Part shown: positions 34,201 through 43,000 of the stretch, in pieces | How positions within the stretch are numbered: the first letter of the stretch is position 1 | Layout: every line of letters begins with the position of its first letter | Assembly: GCA_965242665.1 (NCBI GenBank) | Contig: OZ251484.1 | Location: 1,302,001-1,366,000, forward strand | Source: VXLM01 sp965242665 | GTDB lineage: Bacteria; Chloroflexota; Dehalococcoidia; Lucifugimonadales; VXLM01 | Reading direction: 5' to 3' | DNA length: 64,000 bases | Position numbers and translations under genes: made by a program | The notes under the pieces: generated by a model | Databases searched by the model: none | What the model saw: only the letters and a program-made list of their open reading frames with translations | What the model was told of the DNA's origin: nothing

Positions 34201-34939
34201 CAACGAGGTATCCACCTCCTCAACTGCCACTCCGATTTCTACGATCAGAGCTAAGGTAGCAACAGTGGTCGCCGGACTCAACACCACCGGTATCATCGAC
34301 CGTATCGAAGACGACGATAACATCAGGAATGAAGTGATCATGTTCGACGATGTACAGGGCAATCTGAGAACCATCATAGACGCCGGGAGCGGAGGATACA
34401 CTATATTCTTGACTCCCACCCCTGCTATATCCTTGACTCCCGCCCCTGCTGTATTCCCAGAACTGGCCGACGCTCTCGGCTACACGTGGTGCAGTTGGCA
34501 CACAGGTACAGAGGGCTGTACCCAGTTTAGCACAGACGACCACGGTAGGAAAACTAGCGATGTATTCATCCGGCGGGGAGCATTCGAGCCCGGTGGAGTC
34601 ATCCCTATCATACCGACTCCTACCCCGGGTGGATCGCCAACGCCTACTCCTTCACCTGTTCCTACCGATCCACTTGAGATACCGGGTACGCTCACACCGG
34701 TGCGACTGAATGCGTGCCCAGCAACACATCAGAGTTCGAGAGTGTACTACGTGCTGGTGCACGAAGCTGGACACGCGTTGGGACTCGGCGTCGTCCCGGG
34801 CCAGATATCCAATCCAACGTCAAATGACTTTCACTCCAACTTGCACGACTCGGTAGTGTACAAAACTGGCTTGGAGTGGTGCTCCCCGCCCCCGATAGAC
34901 GTCATGACGATCTACGCGATCTACCAAACGACGAACTGA
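31274..34939 (+). CDS. Secreted FN3/cadherin/Calx-beta protein with metalloprotease-like C-terminus
   Basis: 1221 aa, ATG 31274 behind GGGAG. Signal peptide or signal anchor 1-30; a 140-residue Ala/Thr low-complexity stalk (about 79-219) from 36-bp repeats encoding ATANASATAAAV-type units; FN3 (about 221-317); cadherin-like domains (about 329-429 and 431-537); Calx-beta-like domain (about 539-652); two further FN3-like domains (about 656-882); and a C-terminal domain with HEAGHALGLG (1163-1172) and a Met-turn-like DVMTIYA (around 1211), the metzincin layout. The third His expected three residues after the second Gly is Val here, so the zinc site is unusual or non-functional. Likely a surface enzyme or adhesin, co-transcribed with the lipoprotein that follows 14 bases later. 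Confidence 0.8.
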   Translation: MRRKDIHRIVLVWGAAFFCVFIVVNAVIAQSPPDGGGPSGAAEEEEGPTGQEDPTRPWRIFEDCIEAGEPYWYCDRLPRRTPTPTPTPTANATATAAAVATANASATAAAVATANATATAAAVATANASATAAAVATANASATAAAVATANAAATAAAVATANAAATAAASATAAAVATANAAATAAASATAAAVATANASATAAAVATANAAATAVAATTLPSPTGLRVEKSTQNSVSLRWNAVSNASKYKLERSNNGSTWNSVDNREITHPTTSKKATGLDRCTTYYFRVRTAGDGSTYSTNFGSPSSSVSGTTTGCPTPIPTPTNVPPEFRATSYSFSVAENLGSGTAVGTVSATDQNARDKLKYSLRGRVSVKDAFDIDVNSGQLKTKEALNYETQSSYSFRAAVSDGNGGTDTVPVTVTVTDVNEPPIVRNAIPAQTLTVGGSALTINLSDKFHDPDAGDTLTYTVSTSPQGVVTATLSGSNRSTLTIRPSAVRPPTVGSTEVTVTAYDSDRQSANRNRLSTEQKFTATVVSHTSTVAFENSSYTVGEGESVDIKVTLTSTSASATGSTLTIPITVTDGTATKADGDYTVNGLTNGSLSFTAGQTEKTFAVTATQDADTSEENMTLGIGASLPGGVLADSTKNVATVTIQPKLSPPTDLDVIPLPSTRNGQNLQRKAKLTWTTVTDATEYVVQGKAPSGSWFVVKRGVLSPEHEIVLDDILVANLHYDYRVIATSSGFSDSEPSDTVRIVDSPILSINGDSSSPVLVQGKAVVKWTPASDVDSSGYTLRFRELVEDQSGVSHTDPNWEIDGTSLPSFDRDPQTHPTFHRKIVSGIQGVAPHHVYGLNLDSIYAVQLNYTTTGGIHVFSGRDAYVLPTRAVPSMGTRAASIYVDHRGATKPFRYRICLETFPNEQFSPTDTRNKREAWEQIIQHAFEQWEIATDGLIEMTYVTPAPPDTGCADYSSIVQAVANEVSTSSTATPISTIRAKVATVVAGLNTTGIIDRIEDDDNIRNEVIMFDDVQGNLRTIIDAGSGGYTIFLTPTPAISLTPAPAVFPELADALGYTWCSWHTGTEGCTQFSTDDHGRKTSDVFIRRGAFEPGGVIPIIPTPTPGGSPTPTPSPVPTDPLEIPGTLTPVRLNACPATHQSSRVYYVLVHEAGHALGLGVVPGQISNPTSNDFHSNLHDSVVYKTGLEWCSPPPIDVMTIYAIYQTTN
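31520..31930 (+). repeat. 36-bp tandem repeats encoding an Ala/Thr stalk
   Basis: About ten units encoding ATAN(A/T)(S/A)ATAAAV with shortened variants. In-frame expansion or contraction should be easy. Confidence 0.85.
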
Positions 34940-34953
34940 AGGAGTGAAGGGAT

Positions 34954-37029
34954 ATGCAAGATATGCAACGCTATAGGATGTCGCTGTTGCGATTCCTTGG
35001 CATCGCGTTTGGTGTAGGGATGTTCGCTCTGGGTTGCGGTGATGATCCGACTCCTGCGTCTGATCCGACTCCTACACGTGTATCCTCCTCCTCTGTCGCT
35101 TATGCCAGAGGCGTATACTCAAATTGTGGCCCATTCTATAATCCCCCGAATATCCGTGGTATAATTGAAAGTGATTACACTCCCGACATTCTCGTGTGGA
35201 CGCAGGATGGAAATCGCATCATATTCGACAACCCCCGGGTTCATAGTGACTTCGGAGGGCGGCGAGATGATGCAAACGGCTGGGACATCCACTTCCTGGA
35301 CGTGGGAGGGTCGTACTTGCACAGGATCGTCGACGCGAATCCTGAGTATCTTCCACATCATGGCGTCTACGCAGACGTTTCCCCTGATGGGTCGCGGATC
35401 GTGTACGCCTCATGCGAGTATCCTTCGGCCCGGGAGTTGTATCACACCGTCGTTTTTCATACGGGTGAAGAGTGGAGTGCGTACGACGATCTCTTTGAGC
35501 GAGAGCGGTACAACTACGAGATAGTGGTTCGGAACATAGACGGTACTGATCCGCGTCGTCTGACGGAGAACATCGTGATGGACCACTACCCAGTGTGGTC
35601 TCCCGATGGGAGCCGCATCGCGTTTGCACGGACTGCCCGAGGCATGGGCATACCGGACGGAGTGCCTGTCGGAATCGTCGTCGCAGCCGCTGATGGTTCC
35701 GATCAACGGATGATAACGGATCAATGGGCGAGTTCGATAGCGTGGTCTCCTGACGGGCAGCGTCTAGCGTTCTCGCAGGTAGATGGAGCTGCGTACATAG
35801 TTGGTGCGGACGGGTCGAACTTGACGCGGTTGGGTGGCGGGATGGTAACGGAGTCGCCTGCGTGGTCTCCAGATGGGAGTTTGGTAGCGTTTGGGAGGTC
35901 GGGCGAACACATATCGGACATCGTCATATCGTCGCCTGATGGTTCGGATCAACGGGCGATAGTGGGTCTTCGGGGGATTTCGCTGTGGACTTCCGATGGT
36001 TCGGATGTACGGTTTAGCGCGATTCCTGAGTCGACGGATTCTGGGGAACAGAGGGTTATAGCGGATCTTGTAGCCACATCCATAGCGTGGTCTCCGGATG
36101 GTTCTGAGGTACGGTTCGTTGGGAGTCTTGCGTCCATGGAGTCGGACGATGGGGCGCCTGCCTATGCTGGGATATTCTCTGTTGGGGTAGATGGAACCGG
36201 TATGCGGATAATTGCGGAGATCGAGTGGCCGTCGTTGGTGTCGTGGTCTCCTGATGGTTCGCGGGTGGCGGTTCGGATCATGCTCGAGACTTTCTTCTCT
36301 AGCGATCCTGATTTTGGAGTTGTGCTATACACGTTGTCGTCGGATGGATCCGACAAGCGTATTCTAGCGAGAGGGACGCCGAGTGGGAAGTTGGCGGCGG
36401 AGTCTGAGTGGAAGAACGTAGGGGTGTGCTCGGATGGGTCTGTGGTTCCTGATCCGCAGGACAACCCTGGGTTGGTGCGGGACTGCGAGGTGCTTCTCCG
36501 TGTTCGAGATGTCTTGACAGGAGACGCTGCGCTGAACTGGAGTTTTGATGTCCCCATAACAGAATGGCAAGGCATTATTTTTGATCCGACATATCTCCAT
36601 CCTACCTCTTCCTATCGGTTCCCCCTCCGCGTTCGTGGATTGCATCTTCATGGGGAAGCTTCGGAACACCCCAGGCTAACTGGGATTCTTCCTGCGGAGT
36701 TAGGGGAACTCGAGGAACTGGAGGTATTGAGACTTGTTCATCATCGTCTTACGGGAGGCATTCCTCCGGAGTTGGGTGATCTGTCCAATCTTCGGCTTCT
36801 GGACCTCTCTGATAACGGTCTTGCGGGGAGGATTCCATTGGCGTTGTCGGGTATCGGCAAAGATCTTCGCTTGTTTGTCAGGGACAATCCTGATCTTACG
36901 GGGAGCATTCCATTGGGGTTGTGGTATTTCGCCGAGGATCTAGATATTCGGGGTACTTCGCTTATGCCTCCTCCGGGGAAGGTATGTACTGATGCAGATT
37001 TTGCTCGTCGGCAATGTCGAACGGAGTAG
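34954..37029 (+). CDS. Propeller and LRR surface lipoprotein
   Basis: 691 aa, ATG 34954 behind AAGGAG/AAGGGA, 14 bases after the previous stop. Residues 1-28 are a lipoprotein signal (FALGC, Cys 28). A TolB/PD40-type propeller (about 60-460) repeats WSPDGSRIAF units. A conserved block, LVRDCEVLLRVRDVLTG...LNWS (about 505-530), precedes plant-type LRRs of the LTGGIPPELGDLSNLRLLDLSDN kind (about 570-665) and a Cys-containing end. The DCEVLL/LNWS block and LRR type recur in the next gene, so the two are related surface proteins. Sugar- or protein-binding outside the cell is the likely role. Confidence 0.8.
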   Translation: MQDMQRYRMSLLRFLGIAFGVGMFALGCGDDPTPASDPTPTRVSSSSVAYARGVYSNCGPFYNPPNIRGIIESDYTPDILVWTQDGNRIIFDNPRVHSDFGGRRDDANGWDIHFLDVGGSYLHRIVDANPEYLPHHGVYADVSPDGSRIVYASCEYPSARELYHTVVFHTGEEWSAYDDLFERERYNYEIVVRNIDGTDPRRLTENIVMDHYPVWSPDGSRIAFARTARGMGIPDGVPVGIVVAAADGSDQRMITDQWASSIAWSPDGQRLAFSQVDGAAYIVGADGSNLTRLGGGMVTESPAWSPDGSLVAFGRSGEHISDIVISSPDGSDQRAIVGLRGISLWTSDGSDVRFSAIPESTDSGEQRVIADLVATSIAWSPDGSEVRFVGSLASMESDDGAPAYAGIFSVGVDGTGMRIIAEIEWPSLVSWSPDGSRVAVRIMLETFFSSDPDFGVVLYTLSSDGSDKRILARGTPSGKLAAESEWKNVGVCSDGSVVPDPQDNPGLVRDCEVLLRVRDVLTGDAALNWSFDVPITEWQGIIFDPTYLHPTSSYRFPLRVRGLHLHGEASEHPRLTGILPAELGELEELEVLRLVHHRLTGGIPPELGDLSNLRLLDLSDNGLAGRIPLALSGIGKDLRLFVRDNPDLTGSIPLGLWYFAEDLDIRGTSLMPPPGKVCTDADFARRQCRTE

Positions 37030-37052
37030 ATCGAGGGTATAGGGGACGTAGA

Positions 37053-40000
37053 ATGACGGATCGGAGACAGATGATTGGGGCGGCGTCGTTCTTGGCTCTG
37101 ATTGCGGCCGTGTTGCTGCTGCTGGTCGTGGCGCGGCGTGATCCTGGCGGCGAGCAGGCTGCGTCGATGCCCCAACCGGGGATTGCTGGCGTCGTTAGCC
37201 CAACTCCGCCTTCTTCCGTTGCTACCGCCACGCCATCGTCGTTTGACTCGTCTGTTCAGACAGATGAGAGCACAAGGGGTCAGTCCTCCTCCCAGTTCGA
37301 TCGAGAGCGTGCATCCGATGACGCTCGTCTTGCTCCGCGAGACGTCAGCGCGTTTGATCTATTCTTTGGTCGTTCTGGCGCTGCGGCCATGTCTCCGCAC
37401 GACGGAGTGGATACGGTGGAAGAGGTCTTGGAGTTGGGTCTGGAACTTGCCGGTGCGTCGCCTGTGCATGTTGCGGTACGTGGGACTGCGTCGTCGGATG
37501 CGGTTCGCTGCGACTGGCGAGGTATCGCTCGGAGTCCGGCCCAGCGGGAGGGCACAATACGGTTTTGGCTGAGATTGGATACAGACGACGAGATACCGGA
37601 CGCAGCGTATTTGGATACGCTGTTCACCGCGCTCTTGGACACGTTGGATCCTGCGTATCGGGAAACTGCGAAGTCGAATTTCGATGCGATAGCGCGCGGG
37701 GGGTTGTCGACGGAGTATCTGTTCTTGACGTGCTATGCGAACTACACGGTGTCGGAATACTTGCTTGGCAGTGGGCCTAGCACAGTGACGGTAGCATATG
37801 ATCGGATGGGGGAGGCGCACTCCTACGAGTTGTACGAGAAGGAGTACTGGAACGGTAGGTTCGATGATCGGCTTCCGAGTCGGGAGGAGTACGAGGAGTT
37901 GCTGGACAGTAGGGTATCTGCGGCGGAGGAGTCGTTGCGTGCGAGGATAGGTGACCATGAGGGAGTGGTATTCTTGGCGCCGATGGGGGCTCACAACGCG
38001 ATAGCTGTAGAGGTGTGGCAGGCAGTGGCGCAGTGGGATGTGCAGCGTGTGACTACGAGCGATGGGGAAGGCGGTGGTGCATCTGGGGGAGTGTCTGGGC
38101 AGGTGAGTGGTCAGTCGGATTCTCCGGCGGTGACGACGGTGAACGCTGTGCGGTACGGCGCGGACGCGGGTGATCCTGAGCATACACAGACGTTGTCTCG
38201 GTTGAAGAGTCGTATCAGTGCTGCGGTTGGGTCGTCGTCTGGTGGTTCAGGGGGAGTATCTGGTCAGGTGGATCCGCCGAGTGGGGGAGCGGTGTCTGGG
38301 CAATCGGATTCGTCGTCGGGTTCAGGGGGATCGTCGACTACTGCGACTGCGTGTCCGACGCCGACTGCTGCGTCGTCTTCTACGTCTTCTGCGACGGCAA
38401 CGGTTACTCCGACGCCGACACCGACGCGGGTAGCGAGCGTGGGCGGTCTGCGCGGGTACTACGAGTCGCTCGGTGCGTACTGCTTCATAGGTCCGTATGC
38501 GACGGCAACGGCGACACCGAAGACACCTACTGCGACGCCGACGGCAACTACTCCGAGTGGTGGCGGATCTACGCAAACGGAGCCCAGTTCTACTATGTTG
38601 GCTACGGTCAAGCCGGCTGCGACGGCGCTTCCGACGTTTGTGCCGTCGCAGCCTCCTGCGGTGTACGCGCCGAAGCCTGGGAGTTTGACTGCGACTGCGT
38701 CTGGGGAGGATACGGCGAACTTGACGTGGGGCGCTGTGACCGGCGCGTCGGGGTATTCAGTGCAGCATCGTGAGAAGAGCAGTGGCGACAGTGAAGTCGA
38801 GCCGTGGAGGACTGCGTCAGGGAGCGTAACGGGGACGAGTCACAGAGTGACTGGTCTATGGTGTGGGAAGGAGCATGAGTTTCGGGTTGGGGCGTACGGA
38901 GATGGGACGGCGTACAACGGGAAGGCTGGGCTGTGGTCTGCGTCTGCGAGTGCGACGATGGGTGCGTGCACGGCTCAGAAGCCGAAGTTCCGTTCTGCGT
39001 CCTACTCGTTCGACGTGCACACGGCCATGTCTGTTGGGGGAGTAGTTGGGAAGGTATCGGCCTACGACGTAAACGGCGACGCGGTGACGTACTCGATCAG
39101 TGGGGGGAACAGTGCAGGGAAGTTTGGGATAGGTGGGAGTACTGGGGAGATCACGGTTGTTGGGTCGTTGGCATCGGTTGCGGTCGGGAGTACGTACACA
39201 TTGACGGTAGGGGCGGCGGACGGAGTAAGCGGGACGTCGAGTGTGACGGTGGAGGTGGAGGTGAGTGCGCCGACGTGTCGGAGCGGTGTGGCGGTGGTGG
39301 ATCCGCGCTCGAACTATTGGTTGGTGCGTGACTGCGAGGTGTTGCTTGATGTGCGTGACACGCTTCGCGGCAGTGGGTCGTTGAACTGGAGCGCGGGGAC
39401 TGCGATTACGAGTTGGGACGGGGTGACGGTGGGCGGAACTCCGAGTCGGGTGACAGGTTTGTCTCTGGGCAGCCGCAGTCTGACTGGGAGCATTCCGCCT
39501 GAGTTGGGTTCGTTGAGCAAGTTGACGGTTCTGAACTTGCATGAGAACTCGTTGACTGGGAGCATTCCGCCTGAGTTGGGTTCGTTGAGCAAGGTGACGT
39601 ACCTGAGGTTGAGCAGGAACTCGTTGACAGGGAGCATTCCGCCTGAGTTGGGCGGGTTGGCGAGTGTGACGTATTTCAATTTGGCGGTCAATTCGTTGAC
39701 TGGGAGCATCCCGTCAGAGTTGGGGAATCTGTCCAACTTGAGGCATTTGTGGTTGAAGGAGAATCGGTTGAGTGGGTCTCTGCCGTCGGAGTTGGGTGGG
39801 TTGAGCAAGTTGACGCACTTGATGCTATGGACGAACCAGCTGAGTGGGAATATCCCTGGTGAGTTGGGGAATCTGTCTTCTAGTCTGACGCATCTGTCGA
39901 TCCACACCAACAGTTTCACGGGATGCAATCCTGCTGCGTGGAGGAGTGTGGCTGGGAAGAGCCTGCAAGTTGGTCTTCCGTACTGCAACAGTGCGCCGGT

Positions 40001-43000
40001 GTTTGGGTTGAGCGAGTACGCCTTCACTGTGAGTGAGGATGCTGATGTTGGGGACGCGGTTGGAACTGTTTCAGCGAGCGACATCGATGAGGGAGACACG
40101 TTGTCGTACTCCATCTATTCGGGGAATGAAGGGGAAGCGTTCTCGATGTCTTCGGGCACGGGTGCGGTGACGGTGGCGAGATCGTTGGACTACGAGACGA
40201 AGCGGAGGTACGCGCTGACGGTAGTGGTGAACGACGGTGCTGGAGGGAGGGCAACGACTACGGCGTCGGTCATGGTGACGAATGCGTTGGATGTTTGCTT
40301 GGAGGGCGTCGCGGTGAGCAGTCCTCGCGCCAATACTGGGTTGGCGGGGGACTGCGAGGTGTTGCTCGTTGCGAAGGACACGCTTCGGGGTACGGGGTCG
40401 CTGAACTGGAGTACGGGGACTGCGATAGAGAGTTGGGACGGGGTGACGGTGGGCGGGACGCCGAGTCGGGTGACTGGTCTAGCTTTGGGAAGCCGCAGTC
40501 TGACTGGGAGCATTCCGTGGGAGTTGGGTTCGTTGGACGAGTTGACGGTTCTGAACTTGAATGAGAACTCGTTGACAGGGAGCATTCCGCCTGAGTTGGG
40601 TTCGTTGAGCAAGGTGACGTACCTGAGGTTGAGCAGGAACTCGTTGACTGGGGTCATCCCGTCAGAGTTGGGAGGGTTGGCGAGTGTGACGTATTTCAAT
40701 TTGGCGGTCAATTCGCTGAGCGGGGTCATTCCGCCTGAGTTGGGGGGTCTGTCCAACTTGAGGCATTTGTGGTTGAAGGAGAATCAGTTGAGTGGGTCTC
40801 TGCCGTCGGAGTTGGGTTCGTTGAGCAGGTTGACGCACTTGATGCTATGGGTAAACCGGCTGTCTGGGGAGATTCCTGGTGAGTTGGGGGGGTTGTCTAA
40901 TCTGACGCATCTGGCGATTCAGGGAAACATGTTCACCGGGTGCGCCCCTGTTGCGTGGAGGAGTGTGGGCAGGAATGTTCGGATTCTCCCAGCTGGTCTT
41001 CCGTACTGCAACGGCGTGCCGGTGTTTGGGTCGAGCGAGTACGCCTTCACTGTGAGTGAGGATGCTAGCGTTGGGAGCTCGGTCGGATCTGTATCTGCGA
41101 GCGACGTTGACACGGGGGACACGTTGTCGTATTCCATTGTGTCGGGCAATGAAGGCGGGATGTTCTCGATATCCGACAGCACGGGTGCGGTGACGGTGGC
41201 TAAGGGGTTGGACTATGAGGCGAAGCGGAGGTACGCGCTGACGGTGCAGGTGAGTGACGGGAAGGGTGGGACGGCTACGGCTGCGGTGTCGGTTGGGGTG
41301 ACGAATGTGTTGGATGTTTGCTTGGGGGGCGTCGCGGTGAGCAGTCCTCGCGCCAATACTGGGTTGGCGGGGGACTGCGAGGTGTTGCTCGTTGCCAAGG
41401 ATACGCTTCGGGGTACTGGGTCGCTGAACTGGAGCGCGGGGACAGCGATAGAGAGTTGGGACGGGGTGACGGTGGGCGGAACGCCGAGGCGGGTGACAGG
41501 GCTGAGTCTGGGAAGCCACAGTCTGACTGGGATCATTCCGTGGGAGTTGGGTTCGTTGGGCGAGTTGACGGTTCTGAACTTGAATGAGAACTCGTTGACA
41601 GGGATCATTCCGTGGGAGTTGGGTTCGTTGAGCAAGGTGACGTACCTGAGGTTGAGCAGGAACTCGTTGACAGGGGTCATTCCGTCAGAGTTGGGCGGGT
41701 TGGAGAGTGTGACGTATTTCAATTTGGCGGTCAATTCGTTGACTGGGAGCATCCCGTCAGAGTTGGGGAATCTGTCCAACTTGAGGCTTTTGTGGTTGAA
41801 GGAGAATCGGTTGAGTGGGTCTCTGCCGTCGGAGTTGGGTTCGTTGAGCAGGTTGACGCACTTGATGCTATGGACGAATCAGCTGAGTGGGGAGATTCCT
41901 AGTGAGTTGGGAGGTCTGTCTAACCTGACGCATCTGGCGATTCAGGGAAACATGTTCACCGGGTGCGTCCCTGCTGCGTGGAGGAGTGTGGGTAGGTATG
42001 TTCGGATTCTCCCAGCTGGTCTTCCGTACTGCAACGGTGCGCCGGTGTTTGGGTCGAGCGAGTACGCCTTCACTGTGGGTGAGGATGCTAGTGTTGGGAG
42101 CTCGGTCGGGACTGTGTCTGCGAGCGATGTTGACACGGGGGACACGTTGTCGTATTCCATTGTGTCGGGCAATGAAGGCGGGATGTTCTCGATATCCAAC
42201 AGCACGGGTGCGGTGACGGTGGCTAAGGGGTTGGACTACGAGACGAAGCGGAGGTACGCGCTGACGGTGCAGGTGAGTGACGGGAAGGGCGGGATGGCTA
42301 CGGTTGCGGTGTCGGTTGGGGTGACGAATGTGTTGGACGTCTGCTTGGAGGGCGTCGCGGTGACCAGTCCTCGTGCCAATACTGGGTTGGCGGGTGACTG
42401 CGAGGTGTTGCTCGTTGCCAAGGACACGCTTCGGGGCAGTGGTTCGCTGAATTGGAGTACGGAGACAGCGATAGAGAGTTGGGACGGGGTGACGGTGGGC
42501 GGGACGCCGAGTCGGGTGACGAAGCTGGAATTTCGCAGGCCTACGATAGGCGCGTTGAGTAAGATGAGTAGTTCGAAACGGGCCCTTGTCAGGCAGCCGT
42601 TGACTGGGGTCATCCCGCCTGAGTTGGGCGGGTTGACGAACTTGACGAAGATGGACTTTACGAGGAATTCGTTGACTGGGGTCATCCCGCCTGAGTTGGG
42701 CGGGTTGACGAACCTGACGATTTTCTCTGTTGGGGCCAATAGATTGACGGGCGGGATACCGTCGGAATTCGGCAACCTATCCAATCTGACAGCCCTGGTA
42801 TTGGATTGGAATCAGTTGACTGGGGAGATTCCGTCAGAATTGGGGCGACTGAGCAATCTACTGTACTTGCACCTCCGCCACAATCGGTTGACGGGAGGCA
42901 TACCGGTGCAACTTCGGGGTTTGACTAGCCTGTCGCACCTGTACATCGGCAGCAACAGCCTTACGGGATGCGTTCCGACTGCATTGAAGAGCATCGCGAA

